Program-made: the position numbers and the translations under genes
From: Candidatus Doolittlea endobia
GTDB lineage: Bacteria; Pseudomonadota; Gammaproteobacteria; Enterobacterales; Enterobacteriaceae
Length of the DNA stretch: 64,000 nt
Assembly (NCBI RefSeq): GCF_900039485.1
Contig: NZ_LN999833.1
Coordinates: forward strand, 310,001-374,000
Direction: 5' to 3'
In this document: positions 24,071 through 35,792 of the stretch, one piece after another
Layout: the number at the start of each line of letters is the position of its first letter
Numbering within the stretch: position 1 is the stretch's first letter
The notes under the pieces: model-generated
Databases searched by the model: none
What the model saw: only the letters and a program-made list of their open reading frames with translations
Told to the model about the DNA's origin: nothing

Positions 24071-25432
24071 GCTAAAAATCAGCCAAGGTCCTTTATAGGT
24101 GGACCGGAGGTCGATTGCTTAAGCAGAAACATTTGCTAGGCTACCTAATCGGCGGGTTTGTGTCAGACCGTTAGTGAGGAAACGGAATAGTGCTAGATAA
24201 GCGCAGCAATAACTTACCAGTGTCTTTTTGGTATCGAAAGACTTTATTCAACAGCAAGTTGATGGCTACCATTCTGCTCGCCTGTAGTGCTTTTTTATGC
24301 GCATGCCTAACCAAGAAAAATGGACAATATCTCCACCTTGGAAGCTGAAACTGCATAGACATATTTACTGCGGAAATTAGCGTAATGAGGCTGACATTGC
24401 CGAGACAATAATTGCGACTTAGAAACCGGTGAAGATACATTCTCCTAGAATTTTAAAAGGCTTTTTCTTCGTGCGGAGCGTTATAACTGATAGCTTAAGC
24501 AAGGACAGAGAATGAATGTATAGAACATATTCGAGCTACTACACGGCAGCGCCGTATCGTTATTATATAGGCATCTGATTCAGGTGGTGGTCTTTATATG
24601 GTATTCTATAATGCAGCTAGAACGTTATCAAACACAGCTTGCTGATGTAGTGTTGAGTGCATAATGTCGTGTTACATCAAACTTTATCAGTGTCACTACA
24701 AAGAAATAACACCAAAACTATAGCAGTATGATGAGTGTTTAAATCAAATTTAAAGTGTAGGCCTACTTATTTTCATTTATTTTTTGCTTAAAAAGCAACC
24801 AGTGTCTGTCTTTAATTCATGCGGTAACACTGTTAAACAAATTTAATGTAGCCTTTTATATAACTGATACATGGCTTGTTCATAAAGTCTTGTTTGAGTA
24901 AACTAGCGATATGGTAAACAAAAATATACTTATCAGATAGAGTGGCATTTCTTAAATTGACGTACTCGCATCATAATCTGTCAATATTGTCCGGATGTTA
25001 AACTGATATCTCCAGTGCTCAATTGAGCAATAGTGATCAATGCCGAATGCGGTTATTGTAAGAAATGATTAGAGGAAGAGAGCTGTAGGGACAGCGATAA
25101 GTTTGGCCTACACAGCGCGTTTAAATTAACATACAGATTGTAAAATCAACGCTGAAATAACTACAACATTAGTCACGTTAATAACCAAATAAAAACGAAA
25201 ACCTTAACATATGCTTAGCCTACACTAGATGTTGCTGTATTGCTGTTATCGCGAGCAATTATGTGCGTAGCAAAACTTTGCAGAGTTGTTGATGTCTCTT
25301 CCCGACGCAACAATACTGTTTGGTCGGCCATTGCAGCGCTTATTGATTCGCTAGCGTCGCTGGCAAGATGATGTAAATCAATCCGCAAATTTACTTACTT
25401 TACCAAGCTCGATCAATGCCAGCTAGGACTAC
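24071..25432. other. Spacer between tRNA-Ala and tilS
   Basis: About 1.4 kb with no recognised gene. The 89-codon frame at 24171-24440 on the minus strand is unfamiliar and has no convincing start signal. Fragments of dispersed repeats occur at 24612-24640 (R1-like) and 24866-24948 (R2). The accA-side neighbours of tilS in E. coli are absent. Confidence 0.4.
24866..24948 (+). repeat. Dispersed repeat family R2, copy b
   Basis: CTGATACATGGCTTGTTCATAA, followed about 50 bases later by AATATACTTATCAGATAGAG and GGCAT. It parallels 14290-14360 and 49951-50030 in order and spacing. Confidence 0.5.
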
Positions 25433-26851
25433 ATGGAACCTGACGCCAATCAAGTGCAGATGTTACGCCGTCGCGTCGTTGCCTGCGTCGCGCCTTACCG
25501 ATCTTTGCTTCTGGCATTCAGTGGTGGTCTAGATTCTACGGTATTGCTGAATGCCCTCGCTGCGTTACGCGATGGCGATGGCTTCCAAGGTGGTGATAAC
25601 GTCCTGGCGCTGCGGGCTGTACATATCCACCATAACTTGAGCCGCCACGCAGATGAATGGACTGCGCATTGTGCGCAGGAATGTCATCGGCTTAATGTCA
25701 CATTTACTGCAATACATGTTACTGTTGACGCTACGTCGGATGGCATTGAGGCGGCGGCGCGCAGCGCGCGTTATGGGGCGCTAGCGGCGGCGCTGACACA
25801 GGATGAAGTGTTGATTACCGCTCAACATCAGGACGATCAAGCAGAAACGTTGCTGTTGGCGTTGAAACGCGGTAGCGGGCCTGCCGGTTTGTCGTCAATG
25901 GCGGCAGATGCGCCATATTTAGGACATCGTCTAGTGCGCCCATTACTGGGCTTTGGTCGGTGGGAGCTAGAGGCGTATGCCAAGGCGGACAAGTTGCACT
26001 GGATTAAGGATGACAGCAATACTGATCTGCGTTTCGATCGAAACTTTTTACGTCTGCGCATCTTGCCACTTTTGCGGCAGCGCTGGCCGAAGTTTGCTAA
26101 CGCTTTATCTCGCAGCGCGCAGCTTTGCGCCGAGCAAGAACAGCTTCTCGATGAACTGCTATCGGAAACATTGGCCGGTCTCATCGAACCAGATGGGTCG
26201 TTACGCTTGACGGCGCTCACCACGATGCACGGAAGCAAGCGAGCAGCCTTGTTACGTCGTTGGCTGAAGAGTCTCGGCGTAAAAATGCCTACAAGGGCGC
26301 AATTATCTCGCCTATGGCAAGAAGTCGCGCTCAGTCGACGCGATGCGGTTGCACAATTGAAACTTGACGGCTGTCTTGTTCGGCGCTTTCGCGATCATCT
26401 TTATATCGTGCCGTGTTTCCCGCCGCTTACAAACAGTAAGGCTGTCTTTCCCTGGCCATGGGAAAGCGCACATCTTGTGTTGCCATCTGGTCTGGGCAAA
26501 CTCTATCGACGCCAGGTTAATACTGGTAGCACAGCAACGTTGCTGACTATTGTGCGCGCACCATTTCCTGGTGAACGAGTGTCGGTGCGTTTTAGTCCCG
26601 TGCATGGTAAATTATATATTGTAGGAAGGCGCCGAGGCCGAACATTGAAAAAAATCTGGCAAGAACTGCACATCCCTCCATGGCGGCGTAGTCGCACACC
26701 ACTACTGTTTTATAACGATCAACTAATTGCGGCGTTGAATGTCTTCGTAACTTGGGAAGGTGCAGCGCGTGAGGATCACGCGCAATGGCAGATATTTTGG
26801 CAATCCGATAATAAGGAATTATTCTGTACTGACCTACCACGCGATACCTAA
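25433..26851 (+). CDS. tilS: tRNA(Ile)-lysidine synthase
   Basis: TilS attaches lysine to C34 of tRNA-Ile2(CAU), converting its codon specificity from AUG to AUA. The 472 residues exceed the 432 of E. coli, mainly through a longer N-terminus and insertions. The PP-loop SGGLDST is at residues 30-36. Catalytic-region motifs such as HIHHNLS, DDSNTDLRFDRNFLR and the C-terminal GRRRGRTLKKIWQELHIPPW are present. Its substrate tRNA is encoded at 21514-21586. The GC-rich codon use stands out against the spacers on either side. Confidence 0.96.
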   Translation: MEPDANQVQMLRRRVVACVAPYRSLLLAFSGGLDSTVLLNALAALRDGDGFQGGDNVLALRAVHIHHNLSRHADEWTAHCAQECHRLNVTFTAIHVTVDATSDGIEAAARSARYGALAAALTQDEVLITAQHQDDQAETLLLALKRGSGPAGLSSMAADAPYLGHRLVRPLLGFGRWELEAYAKADKLHWIKDDSNTDLRFDRNFLRLRILPLLRQRWPKFANALSRSAQLCAEQEQLLDELLSETLAGLIEPDGSLRLTALTTMHGSKRAALLRRWLKSLGVKMPTRAQLSRLWQEVALSRRDAVAQLKLDGCLVRRFRDHLYIVPCFPPLTNSKAVFPWPWESAHLVLPSGLGKLYRRQVNTGSTATLLTIVRAPFPGERVSVRFSPVHGKLYIVGRRRGRTLKKIWQELHIPPWRRSRTPLLFYNDQLIAALNVFVTWEGAAREDHAQWQIFWQSDNKELFCTDLPRDT

Positions 26852-27149
26852 ATTTTGGGTAGTAAAACTGATAATACGACCCAGTTTCTTATATAAGACT
26901 TGCCTTGACGATCACCAAATACTCACGCGCCTTTTCGATATCATTTGGCGTGCTACGCCAGTTATTATTTTCCCCTTACAGAATATAAGGGCTAACGCCC
27001 AATGGCAGGTGCAGGTACAGACAGGTACAGGCGAACTTAAGATTATCGTAATTGTTGCAGTCGCATTATATCTTAAGCCTGCCGAGCAGCATATGTTAAT
27101 TAATACCATTAATTAATTGCTAGTACCAAGAATCTTGACCGTTTTCACC

Positions 27150-27300
27150 ATTTCTGAATTGGTAATCTCAAAAGCGTCGCCTGTGCACATAAACGATGTA
27201 TAGCAGCCATCAAAATAGATGAGCATAGCGACTTCTCCGACTCGGAGGCATGTTGACCGAGACATAGTCCGCGTGCGGCTTATGGTTCGTGACCACTTTA
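27150..27300 (-). pseudogene. rcsF: Probable trace of rcsF
   Basis: A minus-strand frame contains GCYTSFMCTGDAFEIT, resembling the RcsF C-terminus (GCYRQAVCIGSALNIT) with both cysteines in register. Weaker similarity precedes it in another frame. RcsF is the outer-membrane lipoprotein sensor of the Rcs envelope stress system. In E. coli it lies several genes beyond tilS on the opposite strand, as here. Only about 50 codons are recognisable; the rest is lost. The intervening rof, nlpE and proS were not seen. Confidence 0.5.
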
Positions 27301-27501
27301 GGGCAGCTATTGCTCGTTTTTTTAGAATTAATGATCTTACCATGCATTATTTCTACTTTTGAAAGCAAATAATATCGGCAATAGATAGATACTATGGATT
27401 TTAGTAACAATCTACGCTGTGCTCCGGCTTGATTAAATTTAATCACTTTTACAGCCTCGGTTGCCCAGCAGATGATCTACAATCAACTCCTTGTCTAGAA
27501 A

Positions 27502-27546
27502 CCATGCATTGCCATATCGAAGATAATCTAGTGTATGTTTGACCCA
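27502..27546 (+). repeat. Dispersed repeat family R1, copy c
   Basis: ACCATGCATTGCCATATCGA followed by AGATAATCTAGTGTATGTTTG. This is the best match to the reverse complement of 2311-2362. Confidence 0.55.
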
Positions 27547-28206
27547 AATACAGCCTGCAGAAGCAGTGTTGAGTTTTCAATGCTGAATGACATCACATTG
27601 TATGCCATTGCCTTCACTACAACGACATCGATCTTCGCCATGTGCATATTAAAAATAGAAGGATTTATAACCCATGATAATTGTATGATGTATTCTAATA
27701 CACCACGATTAGAAAATATAAGTCATGACGACTAAAATTATTTGTTTTTCAAAATTAAGGTATGTATCACTATATACAAAGCATACTAGGCCGATTTTTA
27801 AAATTAATTGCAATACATCGGCACTACACGTTTCGGAGATAATAGTGCCATTACGTTAATGTTGTCTAAGGGTTTCACTGACAGTATAACATTTTCAATG
27901 TAATATATACAAAATGTATATAATACCTTTATTCCCAAGAACGCAATCAGCGATTAAGGAAAACGAAGTTTTTTTATAGGAGCAACTATGAAAGTTGCAT
28001 TAAATCAGAAGCGACCATGCACATTTTACAGTATGATAAAATCTACAGACGAAGTATTTATTAGGTAAGTAATGAAAGTGGCCTGACATGAATCAATTTA
28101 GCTTTAGCGGTTCGCTCTGCTCTGTCTTCATAGACTCCGACATCCGGGTAGGAAAAGCAGTAATAAACATACGTATGTTCTACAAGCAGTATCCTAAAGT
28201 TCAGAG
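27547..28206. other. Spacer upstream of pfkA
   Basis: This AT-rich spacer contains no recognised gene. A peptide frame at 27535-27735 and short T runs near 27970 have no family match. Confidence 0.35.
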
Positions 28207-28212
28207 GTGGTC

Positions 28213-29175
28213 ATGATTAAAAAAATTGGTATACTGACAAGCGGCGGTGATTCACCAGGAATGAATGCAGCCATCCGGGGCGTAGTACGGGCCGGACTTT
28301 TTGAAGGCCTGGAAGTCTACGGAATTTATGACGGATACCTCGGCCTATTTCAGGATCGTATTGCGAAACTGGACCGTTATAGCGTTTCAGATATGATTAA
28401 CCGCGGCGGCACTTTTTTAGGTTCTGCGCGTTTTCCGGAATTTCGAGAGAAAGGTACTCGCGCTATCGCGATTGAAAACTTAGCCAAGCGTGATCTAGAT
28501 GCGCTGGTGGTAATCGGCGGTGATGGATCCTATATGGGCGCAAAGCGTTTAACCGAAATGGGGTTTCCCTGTATTGGTCTGCCGGGCACGATTGATAATG
28601 ACGTGGCTGGCACAGATTATACTATTGGCTACTTTACCGCGTTGGAAACTGTTATCGAGGCCATCGACCGGCTGCGTGATACATCTACATCACATCAACG
28701 TATTTCTATTGTCGAAGTTATGGGCCGGTATTGTGGCGATTTGACCCTGTCAGCCGCTATTGCCGGTGGCTGTGAATTTATCATATTGCCTGAAGTAAAA
28801 TTCAAACCGGAAGACCTGGTCTACGAAATTAAAGCAGGTATCGCTAAAGGGAAAAAACACGCCATTGTCGCAATTACCGAACACATCTGTAATGTTACTG
28901 AGTTAGCACAGTATATTGAAAATGAGACGGGACGAGAAACTCGCGCCACTGTACTTGGGCACATTCAGCGCGGCGGCAGCCCGGTAGCTTACGACCGTAT
29001 TTTAGCCTCTCGCATGGGTGCCTATTCTATTGAGCTGCTGCTGCAAGGCTACGGGGACCGTTGTGTCGGCGTGCAAAATGAGCGACTGGTACATCACGAT
29101 ATCGTCTATACCATTGAAAATATGAAACGCCCTTTCCGCAGCGAAATTCTGGAAACGGCTAAAAAACTCTTTTGA
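28213..29175 (+). CDS. pfkA: 6-phosphofructokinase 1
   Basis: This enzyme phosphorylates fructose 6-phosphate with ATP, the committed step of glycolysis. With the start at ATG 28213 (after CAGAGGTGG) the product is 320 residues, exactly the E. coli length. [15 protein letters not shown] binds ATP, TIDND holds the catalytic Asp, and the GRYCGDLT and HIQRGGSP regions are complete. The other glycolytic gene here, tpiA, is at 55 kb rather than nearby as in E. coli. Decayed purMN on the opposite strand converge on its 3' end. Confidence 0.97.
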   Translation: MIKKIGILTSGGDSPGMNAAIRGVVRAGLFEGLEVYGIYDGYLGLFQDRIAKLDRYSVSDMINRGGTFLGSARFPEFREKGTRAIAIENLAKRDLDALVVIGGDGSYMGAKRLTEMGFPCIGLPGTIDNDVAGTDYTIGYFTALETVIEAIDRLRDTSTSHQRISIVEVMGRYCGDLTLSAAIAGGCEFIILPEVKFKPEDLVYEIKAGIAKGKKHAIVAITEHICNVTELAQYIENETGRETRATVLGHIQRGGSPVAYDRILASRMGAYSIELLLQGYGDRCVGVQNERLVHHDIVYTIENMKRPFRSEILETAKKLF

Positions 29176-29522
29176 TTTTGTCGCTTGTTTTGCCCTCGGC
29201 TCTGAGGGCAAATACCTGAAAACAAGTACTAAAGATTACTGCACCAGAGCAATGCTTGCCTCTCTTATAGCAGACGATAACTTCAGCATTACGCTCAATG
29301 CTATACACTCCTACAATATCTTTGCATTTAGAGTCATTTATTGCTAGATCGAAGATGGTCCGATGTATGATCCGCCTCGATAGCGAAATTGATATCCTGC
29401 CTGACAAAGGTAGCGGAGAATATGTATCAAACCGACAAGAATGCTCTAATTGCCGGTGGATCACTATCGATCAGGACGGCGCCTTTATAACCGTCCGTAA
29501 TCAATGCAATTAAGTGTTTCAT
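29176..29522 (-). pseudogene. purN: Decayed purN (GAR formyltransferase)
   Basis: A minus-strand ATG at 29522 starts MKHLIALITDGYKGAVLID then AIRAFLSV, matching the PurN N-terminus (start, nucleotide-binding loop, RAVFSN). The glycines of the loop are altered and a stop follows soon after. A later piece near 29180-29260, [23 protein letters not shown], matches the PurN C-terminal VILQAKVPVFAGDSEDDI region. The middle is largely deleted. PurN makes formyl-GAR in purine synthesis and follows purM in an operon, as here. Confidence 0.7.
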
Positions 29523-29526
29523 TAGC

Positions 29527-30477
29527 GAATAATTATCCTGATACTTTTTGTTAGCAACCTGAATGTAGTCGAGTGCACAAGCAGTTTTGCCAAGATCAGC
29601 CAAGATAGTAGCTAGCGCTTTGTCGTCGCTATCCGAGGGCACGTGCCAAGAACGCAATTAAAAGTAACGGTACGTTTCATAGTGGCTAATATTGCCGGCT
29701 AGCTGTATCCAGTGGAAAATAGTTGTGCCAGCTGTTTCATGAATCACTGCCTGGATACCAGCCGGAATAACTTTGGGATTTTTCCCAAAAGCCACCATCA
29801 GTCAAATATGCAATAGCATGTACTATAATCTGCGTGATAGGAGATAAAACCGTTTTGACGTAATACGCGTCGGCAATAACAAACGGTCCGCTAGCGATTT
29901 GCCTTTGATCTGCATTTGTTCAGAGTCAGTCTTACTGAAAGATAAAACTTTACGTACAAGTGAGTAACCGTTGGAGTGCAGGCCACTTGCGGCCACGGTC
30001 AGCAGGGTATCGCCAGCTTGCATTTGCACCTGTCGATGATGTCTGATATTTCTGCCGTTTCTCCACCGACCAGCGCGCTGCCAGACTGTTTACGGCCATC
30101 GGCGATACCGGTTATCACCGCAAAAGCGGTATCAATATCTAGTTTGCCGGTAGCATAATAATAAAGGGAAAATAGTGGTTCAGTGCCCTGAACCACTAGG
30201 CCATTCACACACATTACCATCAAGGCAATACCGATAGTATCGTGGCGTTTTAAATCCATAGACGCAGTCTAGTCCCGACGCCATCTGTGCTTGACATTAT
30301 AATCGGCTCGTGATACTTCTTTAGAAGAACGCATAGGGCGCCGAAGCCGCCTGATACCCAAATTGCTTCTGGACGCGTAGTCTGCTTCACAACACTTTTA
30401 ATACGGTTTACTAATGCGTTGCCAGTATCAATATCCACGCCTGCGTCTTTGTAATTGAAAAAAGTTTCGTCGGTCAC
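29527..30477 (-). pseudogene. purM: Decayed purM (AIR synthetase)
   Basis: Three or more minus-strand frames together rebuild most of PurM in order. The GTG at 30477 begins the recognisable [20 protein letters not shown], leading to [10 protein letters not shown]. After a frameshift near 30255 comes [19 protein letters not shown] to [10 protein letters not shown] deletion of some 50 codons is followed by [18 protein letters not shown], then HAIAYLTDGGFWEK, AVIHETAG, NISHYETYR and DDKALATILADLGK at the C-terminus. Frameshifts and internal stops prevent a product. Intact PurM (about 345 residues) closes the imidazole ring in purine synthesis. Confidence 0.93.
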
Positions 30478-30738
30478 TGCAAGACCTTCGCTGTTGATCA
30501 GCATGGGTTATACAGCGTGGCAAGCGTTTGTTTATAAGAGCTATTGAATTCGCGCTAACCTTTTATTGACTATAGTAATCCGCTAAATCTTTGATCATGA
30601 TTAGGAATTTATACGGTACGACAGAAACAAAGTGACAGTCTTGCAACGAGTTAAAGAATTGCATGGGCAATTTAGGCACCGTCAAGACGTATTCAGGACG
30701 TACTGTATAGAAAAACGTTCCATTCTAGAAATAGCCTA

Positions 30739-30775
30739 GGATTTAAAACGCAATAAACAATCTATTATCCTTCGC
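30739..30775 (+). repeat. Dispersed repeat family R3, copy a
   Basis: TTTAAAACGCAATAAACAATC and TATTATCCTTCGCGATA parallel 56179-56219 with few differences. It may derive from the same ancestral element as R2, because the 56-kb R3 copy is followed by R2 45 bases later. Confidence 0.5.
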
Positions 30776-31320
30776 GATACTGCCTTATTTGTTTTCCGAC
30801 AGGAAGCAAGGGCGCTATCCAAATAGCGTTATATCTTACGAAAGTATACCACTATTGTGGCTTTAGTTAATCAGGTTAAGTTTCATTAACAGTAATTTTT
30901 ATAGTGTTCATGTTTTTCGCTCTCAAAAAAATGAGAAAGAATTCGTTTATTGTGCACTTTTAGATATAAAAGCGCAATTTTCCATGCGCTGCGTATATAA
31001 ATCATCATATGCTACCAGCAATCTGCTTTAACATAATTTTTTAAATGCATTAAACAGCATGGAAATTAATTTCCATATTTTTTACAGGTTTTATGTCTTG
31101 TTTTTCGGCTCGTTTAATGAGGAATTGCCAATCAAAGTGTGGCTTTTCTAGCAAAATCCAGACAAAATCGAGATCTTTTAATAGCGACACTTAAAATGTA
31201 TAGCCACTTTTGTTGTGTCTAAGAAGGTAAGTAATGTTTTTCGTTAGCCCATGAAAACCGCTCTTAATACTTGTGCAGTATGCCTTTATTCAAAGACTTT
31301 TATGACTATATCGAAAATAG

Positions 31321-31400
31321 TCTGATATATGTCTGGTTGAGCACCGTAATAGTAAAATAAACTGGAATGTTTTCAAACATAGATACGGTATAACATTTAG
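31321..31400 (+). repeat. Dispersed repeat family R1 (3' part), copy f
   Basis: This segment is collinear with 6383-6464 over about 80 bases, sharing ATATGTCTG, TTGAGC, GTTTTCAAACATA and a closing TTTAG/TTAAG block. Confidence 0.55.
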
Positions 31401-31873
31401 TTTCTGATGCTGCATGACTATTACAGCGAATTATGTTGATTTTACCATATATTTCGTCTGTTTTATTAGCATGCTAGACAATGGTGAAAACGCTATTTGT
31501 AGAACTAGTCTATCAGATTCTCTGCGTTGGACTGGAACTGACAGTTTACTGGTTAAGCTACAATGTCTACCGATTTAATCATTACTTCGATTTCTTTTTT
31601 GTAACGCATTGCAACACGGCCGTTGCCACGGTGAACAATTTGATCATTGTTCTTATCGGCCTAAGATTTTCCTCCGACTATTAATTCTATAACGCTTTCG
31701 GCAATGGCGAAAGCCAAACCTAACGGCGTGACAACCACACGCAGTGTAAGTGATTATCTTGCTCTTTATGGGAACGATGACACTGCAGTTGAAATTGTTG
31801 GTGCTATGATTATCACCTACGCTGTTTGCTATTCACACAACGAAAAATCTGTTAGTAATAAAAGGAAAGAAGA

Positions 31874-32875
31874 ATGAGCGTAAGTGAGATATGGCTAAAA
31901 GCAACCTCTTACCTGTTAATGTTTCTTTTTATCATACTGATAATACCGCTACATTTATTTCCCTGCTTTATCGCTGGCTTTCTAGGGTATGAGGTAATTA
32001 TTTCCCTGACTCCATGGTTTGAACGTCTAGTGGGTAGTGTCCGTGCACGTTTGGTTGTTGTAACGCTGATTGCTGTATTTGTAGTTATTGTAATGACGCT
32101 GAGTATCGTGAGCCTGGTAAGCTTCTTGACCTCTGACATCCAGCGCGGTATTGATATTACCACCGAAATCAACTGTATTTTTTCCGACGTGAAGAACCGA
32201 ATACCTGATTATCTTCCATCATTCTTTCCCGGAAACGCAGAAGAACTAAAAGATCAACTTTTTACTTTAGTTGAGTCTAATCTAATTATTATCCGAAATA
32301 TGGGCCGTTCTTTTCTGCACGGACTGATAACCGTTTTTATCGGTCTTATTATCGGCGCGGTAGTGTCTTTAAATAACCCATCAGGTCGTAACACTTATTT
32401 TACGCAGCAGTTACTAAAGCGCCTGTATTATCTCTCTGAGGCGTTTCGCAATATTGTTTTTGCCCAAATTCAAATATCGCTGATCAATACCCTTTTGACG
32501 TCGATGATGATTTTGGTGCTGTTTCCGCTTTTCGGCGTTCATCTTCCGTTAGGTAAAACGCTGATTGTGGCCACTTTTATCTTCGGCCTACTGCCGATTG
32601 TCGGTAATCTTATTTCTAATCTCATGATTATCATTTCAGCGCTCTCCATCTCCTTAAGTGTAGGTGGAGTGATGGTGCTGTACCTCATTTTGATCCATAA
32701 GTTGGAGTATTTCCTCAATGCCGAGATCGTCGGTAGCCGTATCAATGCTAAATCTTGGGAGCTACTGCTTACAATGCTTATTTTGGAGGCAGCGTTCGGT
32801 CTGGAAGGATTAGTAGCGGCGCCGATCTATTACGCTTATCTGAAAATTGAATTACGAGCGCTAAAACTGATTTAA
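31874..32875 (+). CDS. AI-2E family (PerM-like) membrane protein
   Basis: This is a 333-residue polytopic inner-membrane protein with seven or eight hydrophobic segments in the pattern of the AI-2E exporter/PerM superfamily. A paired N-terminal hairpin comes first, then an amphipathic stretch near residues 95-140 (ITTEINCIFSDVKNRIPDYL), then C-terminal helices with a LLPIVGNLISN motif and LEAAFGLEGLVAAPIYYAYLK. It does not closely match E. coli YdiK, YhhT, TqsA or PerM from memory, so I give no symbol. Substrates of the family are mostly unknown. AAAGGAAAG precedes the ATG. The retention of this lone transporter, with dead sequence on both sides, suggests it is useful. Confidence 0.75.
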   Translation: MSVSEIWLKATSYLLMFLFIILIIPLHLFPCFIAGFLGYEVIISLTPWFERLVGSVRARLVVVTLIAVFVVIVMTLSIVSLVSFLTSDIQRGIDITTEINCIFSDVKNRIPDYLPSFFPGNAEELKDQLFTLVESNLIIIRNMGRSFLHGLITVFIGLIIGAVVSLNNPSGRNTYFTQQLLKRLYYLSEAFRNIVFAQIQISLINTLLTSMMILVLFPLFGVHLPLGKTLIVATFIFGLLPIVGNLISNLMIIISALSISLSVGGVMVLYLILIHKLEYFLNAEIVGSRINAKSWELLLTMLILEAAFGLEGLVAAPIYYAYLKIELRALKLI

Positions 32876-34346
32876 TCCGGTAAGTGCTTGTGCGCATGTC
32901 TAGCGCCTCTCCCCGATCTGTCATAACCAGTGGAAAGCAGGTTAACAACAGAGAAGCTATCAATTTAGTACGCGATGAGTTGCAGTTTACTTCGGAAATA
33001 AATTTACCTGTTATGCCGATATTACCCAGTTGATAAACGACATAAATAAAGACCTGTGCAATCCTTGTCGACATTATACTCGGCAGTAACTGTGGCGATC
33101 TGCAGCGCGATAACAACAGCACATTGAATGAAGTATTATGCGACTATGATTATCAACATGATAAATGCACTCTTAACTTCTCTGGTCACACAAACATATT
33201 CGTCGAAAAATGACTCTTTCCTGATACTCGATGCTCAGTTTAAATATGTAGATTTCGCACATCTGAAATAATAGATGAAATCTTTAATTAATCAAATTGA
33301 CTGCGTAATGACCGATAAGTAGCTAATAAAGCTAAACGCGATGGCACGCAGCATCAGATACAACTGCTAATTAGTAACGATTTGCTATTCCAAGCACTAC
33401 TTTTATCGATATCTATCAGTCTGGGTGACGATCAGCTCTATGTTATCGATCATCTGCTTTGGCCAATTATTTAATTGCACCACATAGGCTAATTGCTAGT
33501 ACTCTTTTCGATATTGGGAGAAAATATCTGCTTCATGTACATAAATCCAAGTAATACTACTCTAGGTGCATTTTCAAAATAAATAGCTGCTTCCAAAAAG
33601 ACCTTATAAATATTCATGTATTAGATCATGTAAAAGTATGTTGAATTTGATCAACAGTATTAATAATTACTGTATTTGTATATATTCTTTACGTTGGTCT
33701 AAATAACCTAAAGTAAATATTATCAGAAGTTCGATACACCATGTTAATAAAATGTCTTTGCGAAAATGAAGTACGAAACGCGTCCTTTTTCTGGGCAGCA
33801 TTCAGATGCAATTGGCTGAAATCTTATAGTGACAACACTTAAAATGTACGCATCCGGTTCTTTTAATATCGTAATTTGGATTTGCTGATAGCAGTCTACA
33901 GTCATCTACTGATCTTATAGAGAAGTACTTGGTCTGTATCTATTACCTATCAGCCACTTTATTACTAACGATTTCCAGACGATAATGCGTTGACTTATTG
34001 CTGACGCGGTATTCATTATATGGCTGATCCTGTATCTTTTTGCAAAAGATAAAGCGCAGCGATGATGTGGTTCACGGCTTATTTACGCAATCTATGCGAT
34101 CAATTTCTACTTAAATTATAAGTGCACATTAACTATTTGATGAGGTGATTTCAACAAGATAACAGATTAAACTTTCGGTCAGAACAGCGGAAGACATACT
34201 CGGCAGGGCAAAAGGCGTCTAGCTTGATAATAGCGAGTACTCAGGCCGCCTATTACTACCGGTTGCAATAACACATAAAGTCGATGGTATTCGACGCTTG
34301 GGAAGTTTGCTATGCAAGTTAAAGTGACTTGTGGTACTGATAGAAC
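32876..34346. other. Spacer between the AI-2E-family gene and tldD
   Basis: About 1.5 kb of AT-rich DNA in which I recognise no gene. A short stretch at 33810-33860 resembles 31170-31210 (ACACTTAAAATGTA core), another possible dispersed repeat. Confidence 0.35.
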
Positions 34347-35792
34347 TCAGGCAGTCCCCCCAACAGTAATTTTATCAAGTTTTAACGTCGGCTGACCCAC
34401 ACCCACCGGCAGTCTTTGGCCCTCTTTATCGCAAACACCGATCCCTTTATCTAGCGTCAAATCGTTACCTACCATCGAAATCTGCTGCATCGCTTCAATG
34501 CCAGAACCGATAAGCATCGCCCTCTTTACCGGTGTGGTAACACGTCCATTCTCAATCAGATAGGCTTCCGCTGTAGAGAAAACGAACTTTCCAGAAGCAA
34601 TATCGACTTGTCCACCGCCAAAATCGGGCGCGTATATTCCCCGTTCCACGCTGGCGATAATTTCTTCCGGCGTTGATTGGCCTGACAACATATAGGTATT
34701 AGTCATACGCGGAATCGGCAAGTACGCATAAGATGCGCGCCGGCCGTTACCAGTAGGCGTAACTCCCATCAGACGAGCATTAAATTTATCCTGCATATAT
34801 CCTTTCAGTAAACCATTTTCAATAAGGATTGTATATTGTCCCGGCACACCTTCATCATCGATCGTCAACGAACCGCATCGGCCGGAGAGTGTGCCATCAT
34901 CAACCACCGTACATAGTTCAGAAGCCACTCGCTTGTTCATTTTTCCACTGAATACCGAGCTGCCTCGGCGGTTGAAATCACCCTCCAAGCCATGTCCTAC
35001 TGCTTCGTGCAACAACACGCCCGGCCAACCTGCCCCGAGTACCACCGGCATGACACCGACGGGGGCAGCAGCAGCGGACAGATTCACCAAAGCCCTCTTC
35101 ACAGCTTCTCGAGCCCAGATATCGGCCCGTACTTCGCCGTCAACGTCTTCGAGAAAGAAATCGTATCCAAAACGGCCTCCGCCACCGCTGGCGCCGCGTT
35201 CGCGTTTACCGTCCTGAGCCACCTGCACGCTAATGGACAGACGCACCAGTGGACGTACATCTGCTGCCAGCGTGCCGTCCGTTGCAGCAACCAAAATCTG
35301 CTCATAAATCCCTGATAGACTAGCCGTGACTTCCTGCACGCGTCCATCGGCATCTCGCGCTGCTTTATTTACCCGATGCAGCAGCGAAATTTTCTCTTCT
35401 CGCGGCAGGCCGCTAAGCGGGTCTAGTTGTAGGTGCAGAGAGCGATAGGTTACCTCGTCCAAAGTTTGCACCCAGTCGCTGCCAGATTCGTTGACAATAC
35501 TAAGCGCGGCCTTTGCGCTCTGATTCAGAGCCGCGAGAGTAATTTGGTCGGCATAAGCAAAACCAGTTTTATCGCCGATAATCGCCCGCACGCCCACGCC
35601 CTGATCAATATTATACAATCCTTCTTTAATAATACCGTCTTCGATTACCCAGGCTTCATGATAAATTGATTGGAAATAGAGATCGGCATAATCCAGCCGC
35701 CACGCGCTCATCTGCTCTAATAATGAAAAAAGATGTTCATGCTGCAAATGATTTGCAGAAAGTAAATTCCCACTGACTAGCGTCAGACTCAT
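34347..35792 (-). CDS. tldD: Metalloprotease TldD
   Basis: TldD and its partner TldE (PmbA) form a zinc protease heterodimer that degrades unfolded peptides and matures some peptide antibiotics. The 481 residues equal the E. coli length. The zinc motif [12 protein letters not shown] lies in the middle, and the conserved [18 protein letters not shown] and C-terminal [17 protein letters not shown] regions are complete. The start at 35792 is preceded by a weak AAGAG. Its partner gene is not in the window. The upstream neighbour in E. coli, yhdP, was not recognised. Confidence 0.96.
   Translation of the reverse strand: MSLTLVSGNLLSANHLQHEHLFSLLEQMSAWRLDYADLYFQSIYHEAWVIEDGIIKEGLYNIDQGVGVRAIIGDKTGFAYADQITLAALNQSAKAALSIVNESGSDWVQTLDEVTYRSLHLQLDPLSGLPREEKISLLHRVNKAARDADGRVQEVTASLSGIYEQILVAATDGTLAADVRPLVRLSISVQVAQDGKRERGASGGGGRFGYDFFLEDVDGEVRADIWAREAVKRALVNLSAAAAPVGVMPVVLGAGWPGVLLHEAVGHGLEGDFNRRGSSVFSGKMNKRVASELCTVVDDGTLSGRCGSLTIDDEGVPGQYTILIENGLLKGYMQDKFNARLMGVTPTGNGRRASYAYLPIPRMTNTYMLSGQSTPEEIIASVERGIYAPDFGGGQVDIASGKFVFSTAEAYLIENGRVTTPVKRAMLIGSGIEAMQQISMVGNDLTLDKGIGVCDKEGQRLPVGVGQPTLKLDKITVGGTA

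Larger units (their letters stand above)
30505..31873. other. Spacer between purM relic and the AI-2E-family gene
   Basis: About 1.4 kb of AT-rich sequence without a recognised gene. It carries repeat copies at 30739-30775 (R3) and 31321-31400 (R1 3' part). The plus-strand frame at 31481-31684 is hydrophobic but short and unfamiliar. Confidence 0.35.

Noticed and set aside
29189-29212. Hairpin TTTGCCCTC/GAGGGCAAA after pfkA as a terminator
   Set aside because: The stem is good but no T run follows on either strand, and the segment also falls in the decayed purN 3' region; not called as a terminator.
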